DNA of 64,000 nt. It comes from Isosphaeraceae bacterium EP7 (GTDB taxonomy: Bacteria > Planctomycetota > Planctomycetia > Isosphaerales > Isosphaeraceae). The stretch lies in the NCBI GenBank assembly GCA_038400315.1, contig CP151667.1, positions 5,591,174 through 5,655,173 on the forward strand, written 5' to 3'. The notes under the pieces are model-generated. The model searched no databases. It was not told the origin of the DNA and saw nothing but the letters and a program-made list of their open reading frames with translations. A program made the position numbers and the translations under genes. This document shows, piece after piece, positions 22,748 through 31,665 of this stretch. Each line of letters begins with the position of its first letter. Position 1 is the first letter of the stretch.

Positions 22748-25210
22748 TCAGTCGTTGAACTGAAATTCCTTGGAATTGACCAGGGCCCAGAGGATGTCCT
22801 CGAAGGCCTCGCCACGCTTCGTCGCGTGCGATTCCAGATAGCTCGTCGCGCCGGCCGACTCACCCGTCGTCGGGGCCCGGCCGAACGCCGCCCAGAAGAG
22901 TTCGTCGACCTTCACGACATCGGGCCTGGGATCGGCGGCGAGCGCGATCGCCCTGCCTCCGGCGGCGGCCAGTTTCGACTGCACCTCGCCGGAATTCAGC
23001 AGCATCAGGCTCTGGCCGAGGCTGGCGTCGGTCACCCGTTCGCACTCGCACGATGTGTCCCGCTTGGGGCGACCGAAGACGTCCAGGAACGTCGAGGCGA
23101 TGCTCTCGTCGGGCAGTTCCACCGCCCTGGTCCCCGCCGGCATCCCGCCGAACGGGGTAGCCACGCCGGTCAGTTCCGAGATCGCGTCGAGCAGCACCTC
23201 GGCCGTCATCCGCCGCGGATAGTGCCGGGCGAAGCTCTGCTTGTCCTTCGCGTTGAACTCATTGGGGATGCTGGAAAGGGCATACGTCCGGCTCGTGCAG
23301 ATCAGCCGCACAAGCGCCTTCAGGTCGTACCCGCTCTCCTTGAATCGCGAAGACAAGGCGTCGAGAAGCTCCGGGTTCGACGGCGGGTTCGTCAGCCTGA
23401 GGTCGTCCATCGGCTCGACGATCCCCCGGCCGAAGAAGTGCGACCAGTATCGATTGACGAGCGCCCGGGCGAAGAACGGGTTGTCCGGATTCGTCATCCA
23501 GTCGACCAGGTTTTTCCGCGGGTCGGCCGTCGCCGCCAGCTTCAATTCAGGGCCGCCCAGCCCGCGAGGAACCATCACTTTGCCCGTCTTCGGGTGAGTG
23601 ACGGCCCCCTGCCTCGCGTTGAAGATGACCTCCTCGGCAGGAGCGACTCCGGGCGCGGGCGGTAGACCGAACGGCTTTCGACCGATCTTGGCGAAGAAGG
23701 CCGCGAAGCCGTAATAGTCGTCCTGGCTCCACTTTTCGAACGGATGGTGATGGCACTTGGCGCACTGGAGTCGCATGCCCAGGAAGACCTGCGCCGAGTC
23801 ATCCACGAACGCGTCGGCCTGCCTCAACCTGCGGAACCACTGGACGGGCGGGGCCGTCTCCGGAGTGCCCGTGGCGGAGAGGATCGACCTCACGAACTTG
23901 TCATAGGGGACATTCGTGTCCAGGCTCTCGCGGATCCAGTCGTGGAAGCTGAACGACCCACGCTGATAGAGCGGATTTCCCTCACGCTTGTTGCGCAGGA
24001 CATCGGCCCACTTCAGGGCGAAGAACGACGCATACTCGGGGCTCGCCAGCAGTCGATCGACGAGAGCGCGACGCTTCTCCGGGTCGGTGTCCGCCGTGAA
24101 CTCCTTGATCTCCGCCGCTTTCGGCAGCGCACCGGTGATGTCGAGGCTCGCCCTGCGGATGAACTCGGAGTCGGAACAAGGCCCCGACGGGGTCACCCCG
24201 AGTGCCTGCCACTGATTGCGTGTCGCGGCGTCGATCGGATTGGAGGAGTCGAACTCCGCAGCGACTACGGCCCCCTTGCGGAGCGGGACCGTGGCGCGAA
24301 AGACGGCGACGTTGCCCTGGTAGCGGGCCATGATTGCCGCCTGACCCGACATCTCGCGAGCCCGGGCCACGCCCCCCTGGGCGACCTCGGCCACGTCGAC
24401 GTCGTTCGACTGATACTGGGCCCAGCGGGTCACGTCCTCGGTCGCCCCGTCCGTGTAATGGGCGGTGACGATGACTTGCTGCGTCTGTCCGGCCGACATC
24501 ACCCGGGCGTCGGGATAGATCTCAACCTTGGCGACCACCGGGTCGGTCGACTTCCCGAACGGCATCCCCGCCCCGATCCAGCGGGCGATGACGCGATATT
24601 CGTGCGACCCCCGCTCCATCTTTCGACCGCCACCGTGGGGCACCTCGGCCACGGCCTTCTGAAGCAGCAAGCTCCGCTCCGGGTTCGCCGGGAAGAGGCG
24701 CCGCCCCCGGCCTTCCTTCACGAGCGTCTCGTAATCCAGGGGAGGATCGAAACCGAAGAGGCTCAGCTTGAACCCGTTCTGGCCCGTCGCCTTGCCGTGG
24801 CAACCGCCCGAGTTGCAGCCGAGCTTGGTGAAGATCGGGACGACCTGATTGCTGAAATTGGTCGGCGTGGTGCCGGCGAAGTCCTTGACCTCGACGGGCA
24901 CAACCTCGGTACGCCCCGCCGCTGTCACCCGGATCGATGCCTTGCCGTCCCCCTTCGCGGTCACCGTCCCGGCCGCGTCCACCGTGGCCACCGCCTCGTC
25001 CGAAGACGCGAAGATCGCCGCCGCCGTCACGTCTCCATGATTCTGGAGGTTCTCGACGGCGAGTTGTTGAACCGAGTCGGGACCGCGCAACGTCGCCTTG
25101 GGGGGGATAACTCCGATGCCCGGCTCCTCAGAGGCAGCAACGCCGGCGATTCCGGAGATGCAAGCGACCAAGACCAGGCAACAGAGGCGTCGAAGGTGCG
25201 ATGGGTGCAT
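22748..25210 (-). CDS. DUF1549/DUF1553 protein with Ig-like and heme-like motifs
   Basis: 820 residues with a signal peptide (about 1-27). Order: bacterial Ig-like domain (about 35-110), a cytochrome-like GCNSGGCHGK motif near 132, a second Ig-like segment (about 230-310), DUF1549 (about 340-520) with the second heme-type motif CAKCHHHPF, and DUF1553 (about 570-810) with NPFFARALVNRYWSHFFGRG. It probably acts as a periplasmic multi-heme electron carrier or oxidoreductase. The operon partner DUF1501 follows. The gene is read away from tRNA-Lys. Confidence 0.92.
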   Translation of the reverse strand: MHPSHLRRLCCLVLVACISGIAGVAASEEPGIGVIPPKATLRGPDSVQQLAVENLQNHGDVTAAAIFASSDEAVATVDAAGTVTAKGDGKASIRVTAAGRTEVVPVEVKDFAGTTPTNFSNQVVPIFTKLGCNSGGCHGKATGQNGFKLSLFGFDPPLDYETLVKEGRGRRLFPANPERSLLLQKAVAEVPHGGGRKMERGSHEYRVIARWIGAGMPFGKSTDPVVAKVEIYPDARVMSAGQTQQVIVTAHYTDGATEDVTRWAQYQSNDVDVAEVAQGGVARAREMSGQAAIMARYQGNVAVFRATVPLRKGAVVAAEFDSSNPIDAATRNQWQALGVTPSGPCSDSEFIRRASLDITGALPKAAEIKEFTADTDPEKRRALVDRLLASPEYASFFALKWADVLRNKREGNPLYQRGSFSFHDWIRESLDTNVPYDKFVRSILSATGTPETAPPVQWFRRLRQADAFVDDSAQVFLGMRLQCAKCHHHPFEKWSQDDYYGFAAFFAKIGRKPFGLPPAPGVAPAEEVIFNARQGAVTHPKTGKVMVPRGLGGPELKLAATADPRKNLVDWMTNPDNPFFARALVNRYWSHFFGRGIVEPMDDLRLTNPPSNPELLDALSSRFKESGYDLKALVRLICTSRTYALSSIPNEFNAKDKQSFARHYPRRMTAEVLLDAISELTGVATPFGGMPAGTRAVELPDESIASTFLDVFGRPKRDTSCECERVTDASLGQSLMLLNSGEVQSKLAAAGGRAIALAADPRPDVVKVDELFWAAFGRAPTTGESAGATSYLESHATKRGEAFEDILWALVNSKEFQFND

Positions 25211-25484
25211 GGTGAGATTTCCGCGGTTCGGGCGGCCATCGCCCCTGGAATCAGTCTGGCGGATCGGGCAACCCTTACCCCGGCCGTCGAGTCTCCGGCC
25301 GAACTCTATTCAATGTGTACTCGATTTACAAAGTGCATTGTTGGATATTTCTTGGAAATCGCTCGTCGTGGTGCGATTTTTCCACCAACCTTCCGCGACC
25401 AACCGGCCTGAACCCTGGACGGAGGGACGATGTCGGGTTAAGGTATCAGTCGATCGCCGGGGCCTCGTGCTCCTGCGGCCGGAT

Positions 25485-25889
25485 GACCGGGTAGCTCAGT
25501 CGGTAGAGCAACGGACTTGAAGGCATCGCAAGATGCAATCGGAGCCTCGCGCGGGAAGAAATCGAACTGCGCGAGTGCATGCCGCAGTATGCTGGGACGC
25601 CCTGAGAGCGGACGACACCACAGCGTGGCCGGTAACGGCGAGCGCGACGGTCGAAAAGGCGTCCGATTGGGTAATCAGCAGGCAAGGGACCGCCCACTCA
25701 AGCGGCCCCGGCCCCAGAGACTAGACGCGGCACGCCTGCGATGGCGAAGGGATAGTCCAGACTTGCAACAACCCAGCCCCAAGTCGGAATGACCTCAAAC
25801 GTCTTCCTTCCTTAAAGCTGAAGTTGGTCGGTGAAAGCCGAAGCGGTATGTTAATCCGTTGGTCCTGGGTTCGAGTCCCAGCCCGGTCA
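25485..25889 (+). tRNA. tRNA-Lys(UUU), interrupted by an intron
   Basis: Exon 1 25485-25518 and exon 2 25851-25889 join to a canonical 73-nt tRNA: acceptor GACCGGG/CCCGGTC, D-arm GCTC-AGTCGGTA-GAGC, anticodon stem ACGGA/TCCGT around CTTTTAA (anticodon TTT), T-arm CTGGG-TTCGAGT-CCCAG, discriminator A. CCA is not encoded. The break falls between positions 34 and 35, the same place as the group I intron of tRNA-Leu(UAA) in cyanobacteria and plastids. Confidence 0.88.
25519..25850 (+). ncRNA. group I self-splicing intron in tRNA-Lys
   Basis: 332 nt. The 5' splice site follows a U, and the intron ends in G (omega-G). Core signatures are present: Q-like AATCAGCAGGCAAGG, R-like CAGAGACTAGACG and S-like AAGGGATAGTCCAGA, close to the IC3 subgroup (Azoarcus tRNA-Ile type). 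The intron is far too short for a homing endonuclease and has no credible reading frame, so it depends on RNA catalysis alone. Confidence 0.88.
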
Positions 25890-25963
25890 CTTTTCAACAC
25901 CCCACTTCCCCCTCTCCTCTCCCGCCTTCGAACTCGCCACTTCGTTCTCGGTCGCTCGCCAGG

Positions 25964-27514
25964 ATGATGGCAATGACGAGGAACCCGGCCGAGATCCTCA
26001 TCATCGGTGCGGGGCCCACCGGTCTGACGCTCGCCCTCTGGCTGGCGAGGCTGGGGGTTCCGTCACGGATCGTCGAGAAGAACAGCGGCCCCGGTCTGCA
26101 ATCGAGGGCCATGGTCGTTCAGGCCAGGACGCTGGAGTTCTACCGCCAGCTTGGTTTCGCCGAAGAAACGATCGAACGAGGCTTCAAGCTCGACTCGGTC
26201 CATCTCCGCCGGGGAGGGGCCGAGGTGACCCACTTCCGAATCGGCGAGATCGGGGTGGGGCTCAGCCCTTTTCCGTTCGTCCTTAGCTTCCCCCAGGACG
26301 ACCACGAGCGGCTCCTCATCGAGCAACTCTCCGATGCAGGAGTTGAGGTCGAGTGGGGCACCGAGCTGACGCGCTTCCGGGAGGAAGACGGTCGCGTCCG
26401 CGCAATCTTGCGGCACGAGGGATGCGAGGAAGTCGTCGAGACCTCGTACCTCTGCGGCTGCGACGGGGCCAAGAGCACGGTTCGACAGGGGCTCGATCTG
26501 GACTTCCCGGGCGGCACTTACGCTCAGACCTTCTTCGTCGCCGACACGGTTGCAACCTGCCCCAGCGGCGAGCGCGATGTCACGCTCTTCCTGGGCGATC
26601 GCGATTTCTTCGTGATCTTCCCGATCCGGAGCAGCGGCATGCGCCGGGCGATCGGGATTTTCCCTCCCGAGGTCGAAGGGCGAGAGGAGCCCTCCTTCGA
26701 GGACGTCAGACCCAGGCTGGAAGCCGTCGCCGAACTTCGGGTGTCTAAGGTGAACTGGTTCTCGACGTACCGCGTTCATCACCGGGTCACCGACCGATTC
26801 CGCATCGGCCGAGTCTTCATCGCCGGCGATGCGGGGCACGTTCACAGCCCGGCGGGCGGCCAGGGGATGAATACAGGGATCGGCGACGCGGTCAACCTCG
26901 CCTGGAAGCTGGCGGCCGTGCTCCAGAATCGCGCCTCGCCGGCCCTCCTCGAGACCTACGAGGCCGAACGACTCCCCTTCGCCAGGCTCCTCGTCTCCAC
27001 CACGGACACCGCGTTCCGGTTTCTCGTGGGCAAGGGCGTGCTCGGGAAGGCGTTTCGGACGCTGGTGATGCCTCGTCTCGTTCCCTCCCTTCTGCGCATC
27101 GAGTTCGTCCGGACCCTGGCCTTCAAGGTCGTCTCCCAGACCCGCATTCACTACCGGAAGAGTCCCCTTTCGAGCGGCCACGTTGGGAAGGTCAGGGCCG
27201 GCGATCGGCTCCCCTGGCTCGCCGAGGATGACAATTTCGCGCCGCTCGAATCGCTGGATTGGCAAGTTCACATCTATGGTGACGTTGCCCCGCACGTGAG
27301 GCGGCACATCCTCGCGACGGGCCTCCCTCTCCATATTTTCTCCTATACGGAAAAAACTCGGGCCACCGGATTGGCACGTGACGCTCTTTATCTCGTCCGT
27401 CCCGACGGCCACATTGCGCTCGCGGACACCGGACAGGACCCAAGTCGACTCGATACCTACCTCTCCCGCTTCGCAATTCGTCCCGCCAATCGATCGATCC
27501 TCCCGACGGCCTGA
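25964..27514 (+). CDS. FAD-dependent aromatic monooxygenase (PheA/TfdB-like)
   Basis: 516 residues from the ATG at 25964; ATGs at 25967 and 25973 are alternatives, and AGGA at 25961 favours 25973. Dinucleotide-binding IIGAGPTGLTLALWLARLG, the DG motif CGCDGAKSTVRQG, and the GD motif FIAGDAGHVHSPAGGQGMN are those of class A flavin hydroxylases. The C-terminal thioredoxin-like domain fits phenol- or polyketide-type hydroxylases. It uses NAD(P)H and O2 to hydroxylate a substrate that cannot be named from sequence. It begins about 75 nt after tRNA-Lys and stands alone. Confidence 0.85.
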   Translation: MMAMTRNPAEILIIGAGPTGLTLALWLARLGVPSRIVEKNSGPGLQSRAMVVQARTLEFYRQLGFAEETIERGFKLDSVHLRRGGAEVTHFRIGEIGVGLSPFPFVLSFPQDDHERLLIEQLSDAGVEVEWGTELTRFREEDGRVRAILRHEGCEEVVETSYLCGCDGAKSTVRQGLDLDFPGGTYAQTFFVADTVATCPSGERDVTLFLGDRDFFVIFPIRSSGMRRAIGIFPPEVEGREEPSFEDVRPRLEAVAELRVSKVNWFSTYRVHHRVTDRFRIGRVFIAGDAGHVHSPAGGQGMNTGIGDAVNLAWKLAAVLQNRASPALLETYEAERLPFARLLVSTTDTAFRFLVGKGVLGKAFRTLVMPRLVPSLLRIEFVRTLAFKVVSQTRIHYRKSPLSSGHVGKVRAGDRLPWLAEDDNFAPLESLDWQVHIYGDVAPHVRRHILATGLPLHIFSYTEKTRATGLARDALYLVRPDGHIALADTGQDPSRLDTYLSRFAIRPANRSILPTA

Positions 27515-27710
27515 TGGCCGAGCCTCGACCGAGTCGGCCGGGATTTCTTGACGTAACTTCTTGCAGAAAAAAGATGTTCCGACCTGAATCGTGCGTAGAA
27601 GGCCGGCATGCCCGTCCCCGGGTTCACGCATGCCTAGAATGGTTCGTTGCGAGGTTCCAGCCCCGGCTCACTCGAACGTCGACCTCCTCTTGTTGAGAGC
27701 GATCAAGACG

Positions 27711-30029
27711 ATGATGACGATCCGTTTGAACCGACTGGGGTGTGCCTTCATCGTCCTCTGGATGGGAGCTGGCCTGTCTCCGACGTTCGGGGCGGAACCG
27801 GGGGCCAAGGATGCCTACCGGGACAAGATTCTCCCCCTTCTCGAGCGGTTCTGCATCGACTGCCACTCGAAAGACTATTCGGAGGGGGGGGTCGTCCTCG
27901 ATCTCTTCGAGTCGCAGGACGCGGCCATCAAGGACGGGCAGACCTGGCTGCGGGTCAGAGACGCCATTGAAGGGCGGATCATGCCGCCGGTGGATTCCGA
28001 TCAGCCCACGCTGGAGGAATTCGACGCAATGATCGGCTGGATCGAGAACGACTTCCTCGCCGCCCAGTGCGGGACGAGGGAGAGTTCGGCCTCGGTCGTA
28101 ATCCGTCGCCTGAATAAGCAGGAATACAATAACACGATCCGGGACTTGCTCGGCCTGGACCTGAAGCTAGGCGATTCGTTCCCGGCGGACGACATCGGTT
28201 TCGGTTACGACAACGTCGGTTCGGCGCTGAACATCTCCCCGGTGCACGTCGAGAAATATCTCGACGCTGCCGAGCTGGCGATGGGCAAGGCGATCATGCT
28301 GCCCGATGCCGAAGGGCATCCGCCGATTGAGCTGATCGGCCTGAAGACGTATCCGCTGAAGCCGAAGGAGCCGGTCGAGTTCAAGCACACCCTGAAGCCG
28401 GGTCGGTACATGGCCGACTTCAGCCTCGTGCGGGTGGGGATCCCCGAATCGGTCCCCGCCCCCCGAATGCTGATCGGCCTCGGCAAGGACAGGCGGACCG
28501 TGGAGGCCGTGCAGATCCAGGATGAGACGGTCGTCTATCGGTTCTGGATCCAGGTCGCTGAAGGCGACGATACCGTCCATGTCGAGATTGCACCGGGACC
28601 GATCGCCCCCCCCAAGGACGCCAAGCTCGGGGATGTCGCCGACAACGTGAGCGGGGACAAGCGGTACGGCAATGACCGCGGCCTGCACGTCGATTCGATC
28701 GTCGTCCGCGGCCCGGTGGTTCTTGCGGCCAACTCGGCCCCTGAGTCTCATCGCAAGATCCTGGTCCGGATGCCCGAATACGGCGACCAGTCGCGGCTGG
28801 ACGCAGGCCGCGAGGTCATCACAGGCTTCGCGACGAAGGCATTCCGCAGGCCGGTTCAGAACGATGAAGTTGACCGCATCCTCACGGTCTTCAGTCTGGC
28901 CGATGACCGCGGCGAGAGCTTCGAGCGTGCGATCCAGGTGGCCCTGACGACGGTCCTCGCGTCGCCCGAGTTCCTGTTCCTGGTCGAGCCCGATGAATCC
29001 AGCAAGGATCGCCCCCTGACGGAGTTCGAGCTTGCCAGCAGGCTTTCTTACTTCCTCTGGAGCAGCATGCCGGACGAGGAGCTGTCACGCGAAGCCGGGA
29101 CATCGACGCTGCGAGCGAACCTGAGGAAGCAGGTCGTCCGGATGCTGGATGACCCGAAGTCGGGCGAGTTCGTTGGGAATTTCGCCGGCCAGTGGCTTCA
29201 GCTACGCAGGCTGGCGGGGGTCGCACCCGACCCGAACCTGTTCCCTGGGTTCGACGACACGCTCCGCGACGCGATGCGTAAGGAAACCGAGCAATACTTC
29301 GGGGCGATCCTCCGAGGCAATGGCAGCGTGCTGGAGCTGCTCGACTCGGACTACACCTACGTCAACGAAGCATTGGCAAAGCACTACGAGATCGAAGGGG
29401 TCAAAGGGGATGAGTTCCGTCGTGTCTCGTTGACAGACCGGCGTCGCGGTGGGGTCCTGACGCAGGCGAGCGTGCTCACCCTGACGTCGAACCCGAACCG
29501 GACCTCGCCGGTGAAGCGTGGCCAGTGGATCCTGCAACAACTGCTGGGAACCCCGCCCCCCCCTCCCCCGGCCGACGTCCCAAAGCTGGACGACAGCGAG
29601 CAGGCCTCGGGCGTCTCGTCATTGCGCGAGCGTATGGAGCTGCATCGGAGCAATCCTCAGTGCGCCTCGTGCCACCAGCAGATGGACCCGCTCGGGTTCG
29701 CCCTGGAGAATTTCGACGCGGTGGGTCGCTGGCGAACGAAGGACGGGGACTTCAAGGTTGACGCCTCCGGCGAGCTGACCGGCGGACGGAAATTCTCCGA
29801 CATCAAGGAGTTGAAGCAAGTCCTCGGGTCGACCGCGACGAAGAAATTCTCGAGGACCCTGATCGAGAACATGCTAACGTACGGGCTGGGTCGCGGGCTC
29901 GAGCCCTATGACTTCTGCACGGTCGAGGAGATCCGTGGGCGGCTGACCGCCGACGATTATCGAATCCGGAACATCCTCTTCGGGATCGTGGAGAGCCGAT
30001 CGTTCCAGTATCGGGGTGCGGCCGAATAG
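27711..30029 (+). CDS. DUF1587/DUF1592/DUF1588/DUF1585 cytochrome-like protein
   Basis: 772 residues from the ATG at 27711, with a signal peptide (about 1-25). Order: cytochrome-like domain with FCIDCHSKDY near 50, DUF1587 (SVVIRRLNKQEYNNTIRDLLGLD), a carbohydrate-binding-like middle region, DUF1592 (ASRLSYFLWSSMPDEEL), DUF1588 (GVLTQASVLTLTSNPNRTSPV and the CASCHQQMDPLGFALENFD heme motif) and DUF1585 at the C-terminus. The combination is typical of planctomycete secreted multi-domain proteins. It is followed by its usual DUF1552 partner. Confidence 0.92.
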   Translation: MMTIRLNRLGCAFIVLWMGAGLSPTFGAEPGAKDAYRDKILPLLERFCIDCHSKDYSEGGVVLDLFESQDAAIKDGQTWLRVRDAIEGRIMPPVDSDQPTLEEFDAMIGWIENDFLAAQCGTRESSASVVIRRLNKQEYNNTIRDLLGLDLKLGDSFPADDIGFGYDNVGSALNISPVHVEKYLDAAELAMGKAIMLPDAEGHPPIELIGLKTYPLKPKEPVEFKHTLKPGRYMADFSLVRVGIPESVPAPRMLIGLGKDRRTVEAVQIQDETVVYRFWIQVAEGDDTVHVEIAPGPIAPPKDAKLGDVADNVSGDKRYGNDRGLHVDSIVVRGPVVLAANSAPESHRKILVRMPEYGDQSRLDAGREVITGFATKAFRRPVQNDEVDRILTVFSLADDRGESFERAIQVALTTVLASPEFLFLVEPDESSKDRPLTEFELASRLSYFLWSSMPDEELSREAGTSTLRANLRKQVVRMLDDPKSGEFVGNFAGQWLQLRRLAGVAPDPNLFPGFDDTLRDAMRKETEQYFGAILRGNGSVLELLDSDYTYVNEALAKHYEIEGVKGDEFRRVSLTDRRRGGVLTQASVLTLTSNPNRTSPVKRGQWILQQLLGTPPPPPPADVPKLDDSEQASGVSSLRERMELHRSNPQCASCHQQMDPLGFALENFDAVGRWRTKDGDFKVDASGELTGGRKFSDIKELKQVLGSTATKKFSRTLIENMLTYGLGRGLEPYDFCTVEEIRGRLTADDYRIRNILFGIVESRSFQYRGAAE

Positions 30030-30124
30030 CGATTGCACCGCCCGAGCGCTCCTCGGAATCTCACATGCCAATGCGATGGTGACTGCAACCTTCGCGAATC
30101 GCGCCCGGCTCAAACGAGGTCATG

Positions 30125-31462
30125 ATGATTCAGCCGACACGTCGGACGATGCTTCGCGGGATGGGCGCGGCCCTGGCCCTCCCCTGGATGGAGAGCTTCT
30201 CGGGCGTGGCCCGCGGGGCGGCCAAGGCGGCTGTCAAGCCTCCGGTGCGGATGTGCTGCTGGTATGTCCCCAATGGCGTGCACCTGCCGACCTGGTTCCC
30301 GCAGAACGAGGGGACGCTCGTCGACCTGCCCGACACCCTGAAGCCGCTCTCATTCGCCCGCGAGTACCTCAATTGCTTCCACGGGCTGACGCATAACTCG
30401 GCCATGACCAACGGCGACACCGAGGGATGCGGCCACGGCCAGGGCTCGGCAAGCTTCTTGACCGGCTCCCAGGCGTACAAAACGCAGGATGCCGTCAAGG
30501 TCGACATCTCGGTCGACCAGCTCTACGCCAGACATGTCGGCAACGCCACTCGCTTCCCGAGCCTGGAGCTGGGCTGCGAGTCGGCCCGGTCGGGCAATGC
30601 GTTCGGATACAGCGGGACCTACAAGACTCACATCTCCTGGCGCACTCCGACCTCGCCTGCCCCCTATGAGATGAATCCGAAAGTGGTGTTCGACCGGCTG
30701 TTCACCAAGGGAAGCAGCAGCCTCACCCAGGCGACGGTGGCCGATCGCGACTTCTACCGCAAGAGCATGATCGACTACGTTCTGGCGGACGCCAATCGGA
30801 TCCGCAGCCGGGTGGCCAAGGCAGACCAGCGCAAGCTCGACCAGTATCTGACGGGAGTCCGCGAAGTCGAGCGGCGGATTCAGCATGTCGCAACCTCGTC
30901 GGAGCAACCGGGGGCCGAGTTCCCCAGGCCCGCGGGCATCCCGGAAGACTTCGACGACCACCTGAAGCTGATGTGCGACCTGATGGTGCTCGCCTTCCAG
31001 ACCGACAGCACCCGGGCGTCGACCTTCATGCTGACCAAAGAGGCCAGCGACCGGAACTATCCCTGGCTCGGCTTCACCGACGGCCACCACGAGCTGTCGC
31101 ATCACGGCGGCGAGGCGGAGAAGAACCGCAAGCTGCGTGAAATCGACCGGTATCACATCTCGATCCTCGGCTACATGGTCGAGAAGATGATGGGTGTCGA
31201 GGAAGCCGACGGCTCGACCTTGCTGGACAACTCCTTGGTCCTCTTCGGCAGCGGGATCAGCGACGGCGACCGCCACGACCACGTCAACCTGCCGGCCATC
31301 TTGCTGGGCAAGGGGGGCGGGACGATGCGTGCCGGGCAGCATCAGAAGCTCCGGGCGGAAACCCCGATGTCCAACCTCCTACTCGCCATGCTCCAGCAGG
31401 CCGGCGTCCCCATCGACCGATTCGGCGACAGCACCGAGCCGATCTCGGGCCTGCTCGCCTGA
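30125..31462 (+). CDS. DUF1552 secreted protein (Tat signal)
   Basis: 445 residues. GAGG lies 5 nt before the ATG at 30125; the adjacent ATG at 30122 is too close to it. The Tat signal is TRRTMLRGMGAALALPWME. The DUF1552 domain includes WYVPNGVHLPTWFP, GCGHGQGSASFLTG and GFTDGHHELSHHGG; it is related to DUF1501 and has a similar alkaline-phosphatase-like layout. It forms a two-gene operon with the DUF1592 gene (95 nt apart) and ends at a strong hairpin. Confidence 0.92.
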   Translation: MIQPTRRTMLRGMGAALALPWMESFSGVARGAAKAAVKPPVRMCCWYVPNGVHLPTWFPQNEGTLVDLPDTLKPLSFAREYLNCFHGLTHNSAMTNGDTEGCGHGQGSASFLTGSQAYKTQDAVKVDISVDQLYARHVGNATRFPSLELGCESARSGNAFGYSGTYKTHISWRTPTSPAPYEMNPKVVFDRLFTKGSSSLTQATVADRDFYRKSMIDYVLADANRIRSRVAKADQRKLDQYLTGVREVERRIQHVATSSEQPGAEFPRPAGIPEDFDDHLKLMCDLMVLAFQTDSTRASTFMLTKEASDRNYPWLGFTDGHHELSHHGGEAEKNRKLREIDRYHISILGYMVEKMMGVEEADGSTLLDNSLVLFGSGISDGDRHDHVNLPAILLGKGGGTMRAGQHQKLRAETPMSNLLLAMLQQAGVPIDRFGDSTEPISGLLA

Positions 31463-31482
31463 GCGACCCGGGCTTCAATGCT

Positions 31483-31515
31483 CTCCCCTCGCCGGATCAC
31501 AACGGGCGAGGGGAG
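31483..31515 (+). terminator. hairpin terminator after the DUF1552 gene
   Basis: CTCCCCTCGCC (31483-31493) and GGCGAGGGGAG (31505-31515) form an 11-bp perfect stem 20 nt past the stop. There is no T-tract, as is common in this genome. Confidence 0.55.
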
Positions 31516-31665
31516 GGACGCGCCAGGGAGTCAGACCAACCCGCGAGAACGCCTCACCGAATCTGAGCGGCCGAACGAGGATCCGACCATCCCCTCACCA
31601 CGAAGGGCCGAGTGCGGATGCCCCTCCCAGGCAACCTCGAATGCGCCACGAGTAGGAGCTTCGCC

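Noticed and set aside
25485-25520. Unspliced reading of the tRNA as Ser(UGA)
   Set aside because: The spliced form gives a canonical Lys(UUU) loop. There is no serine-type long variable arm, and the intervening DNA has group I core motifs.
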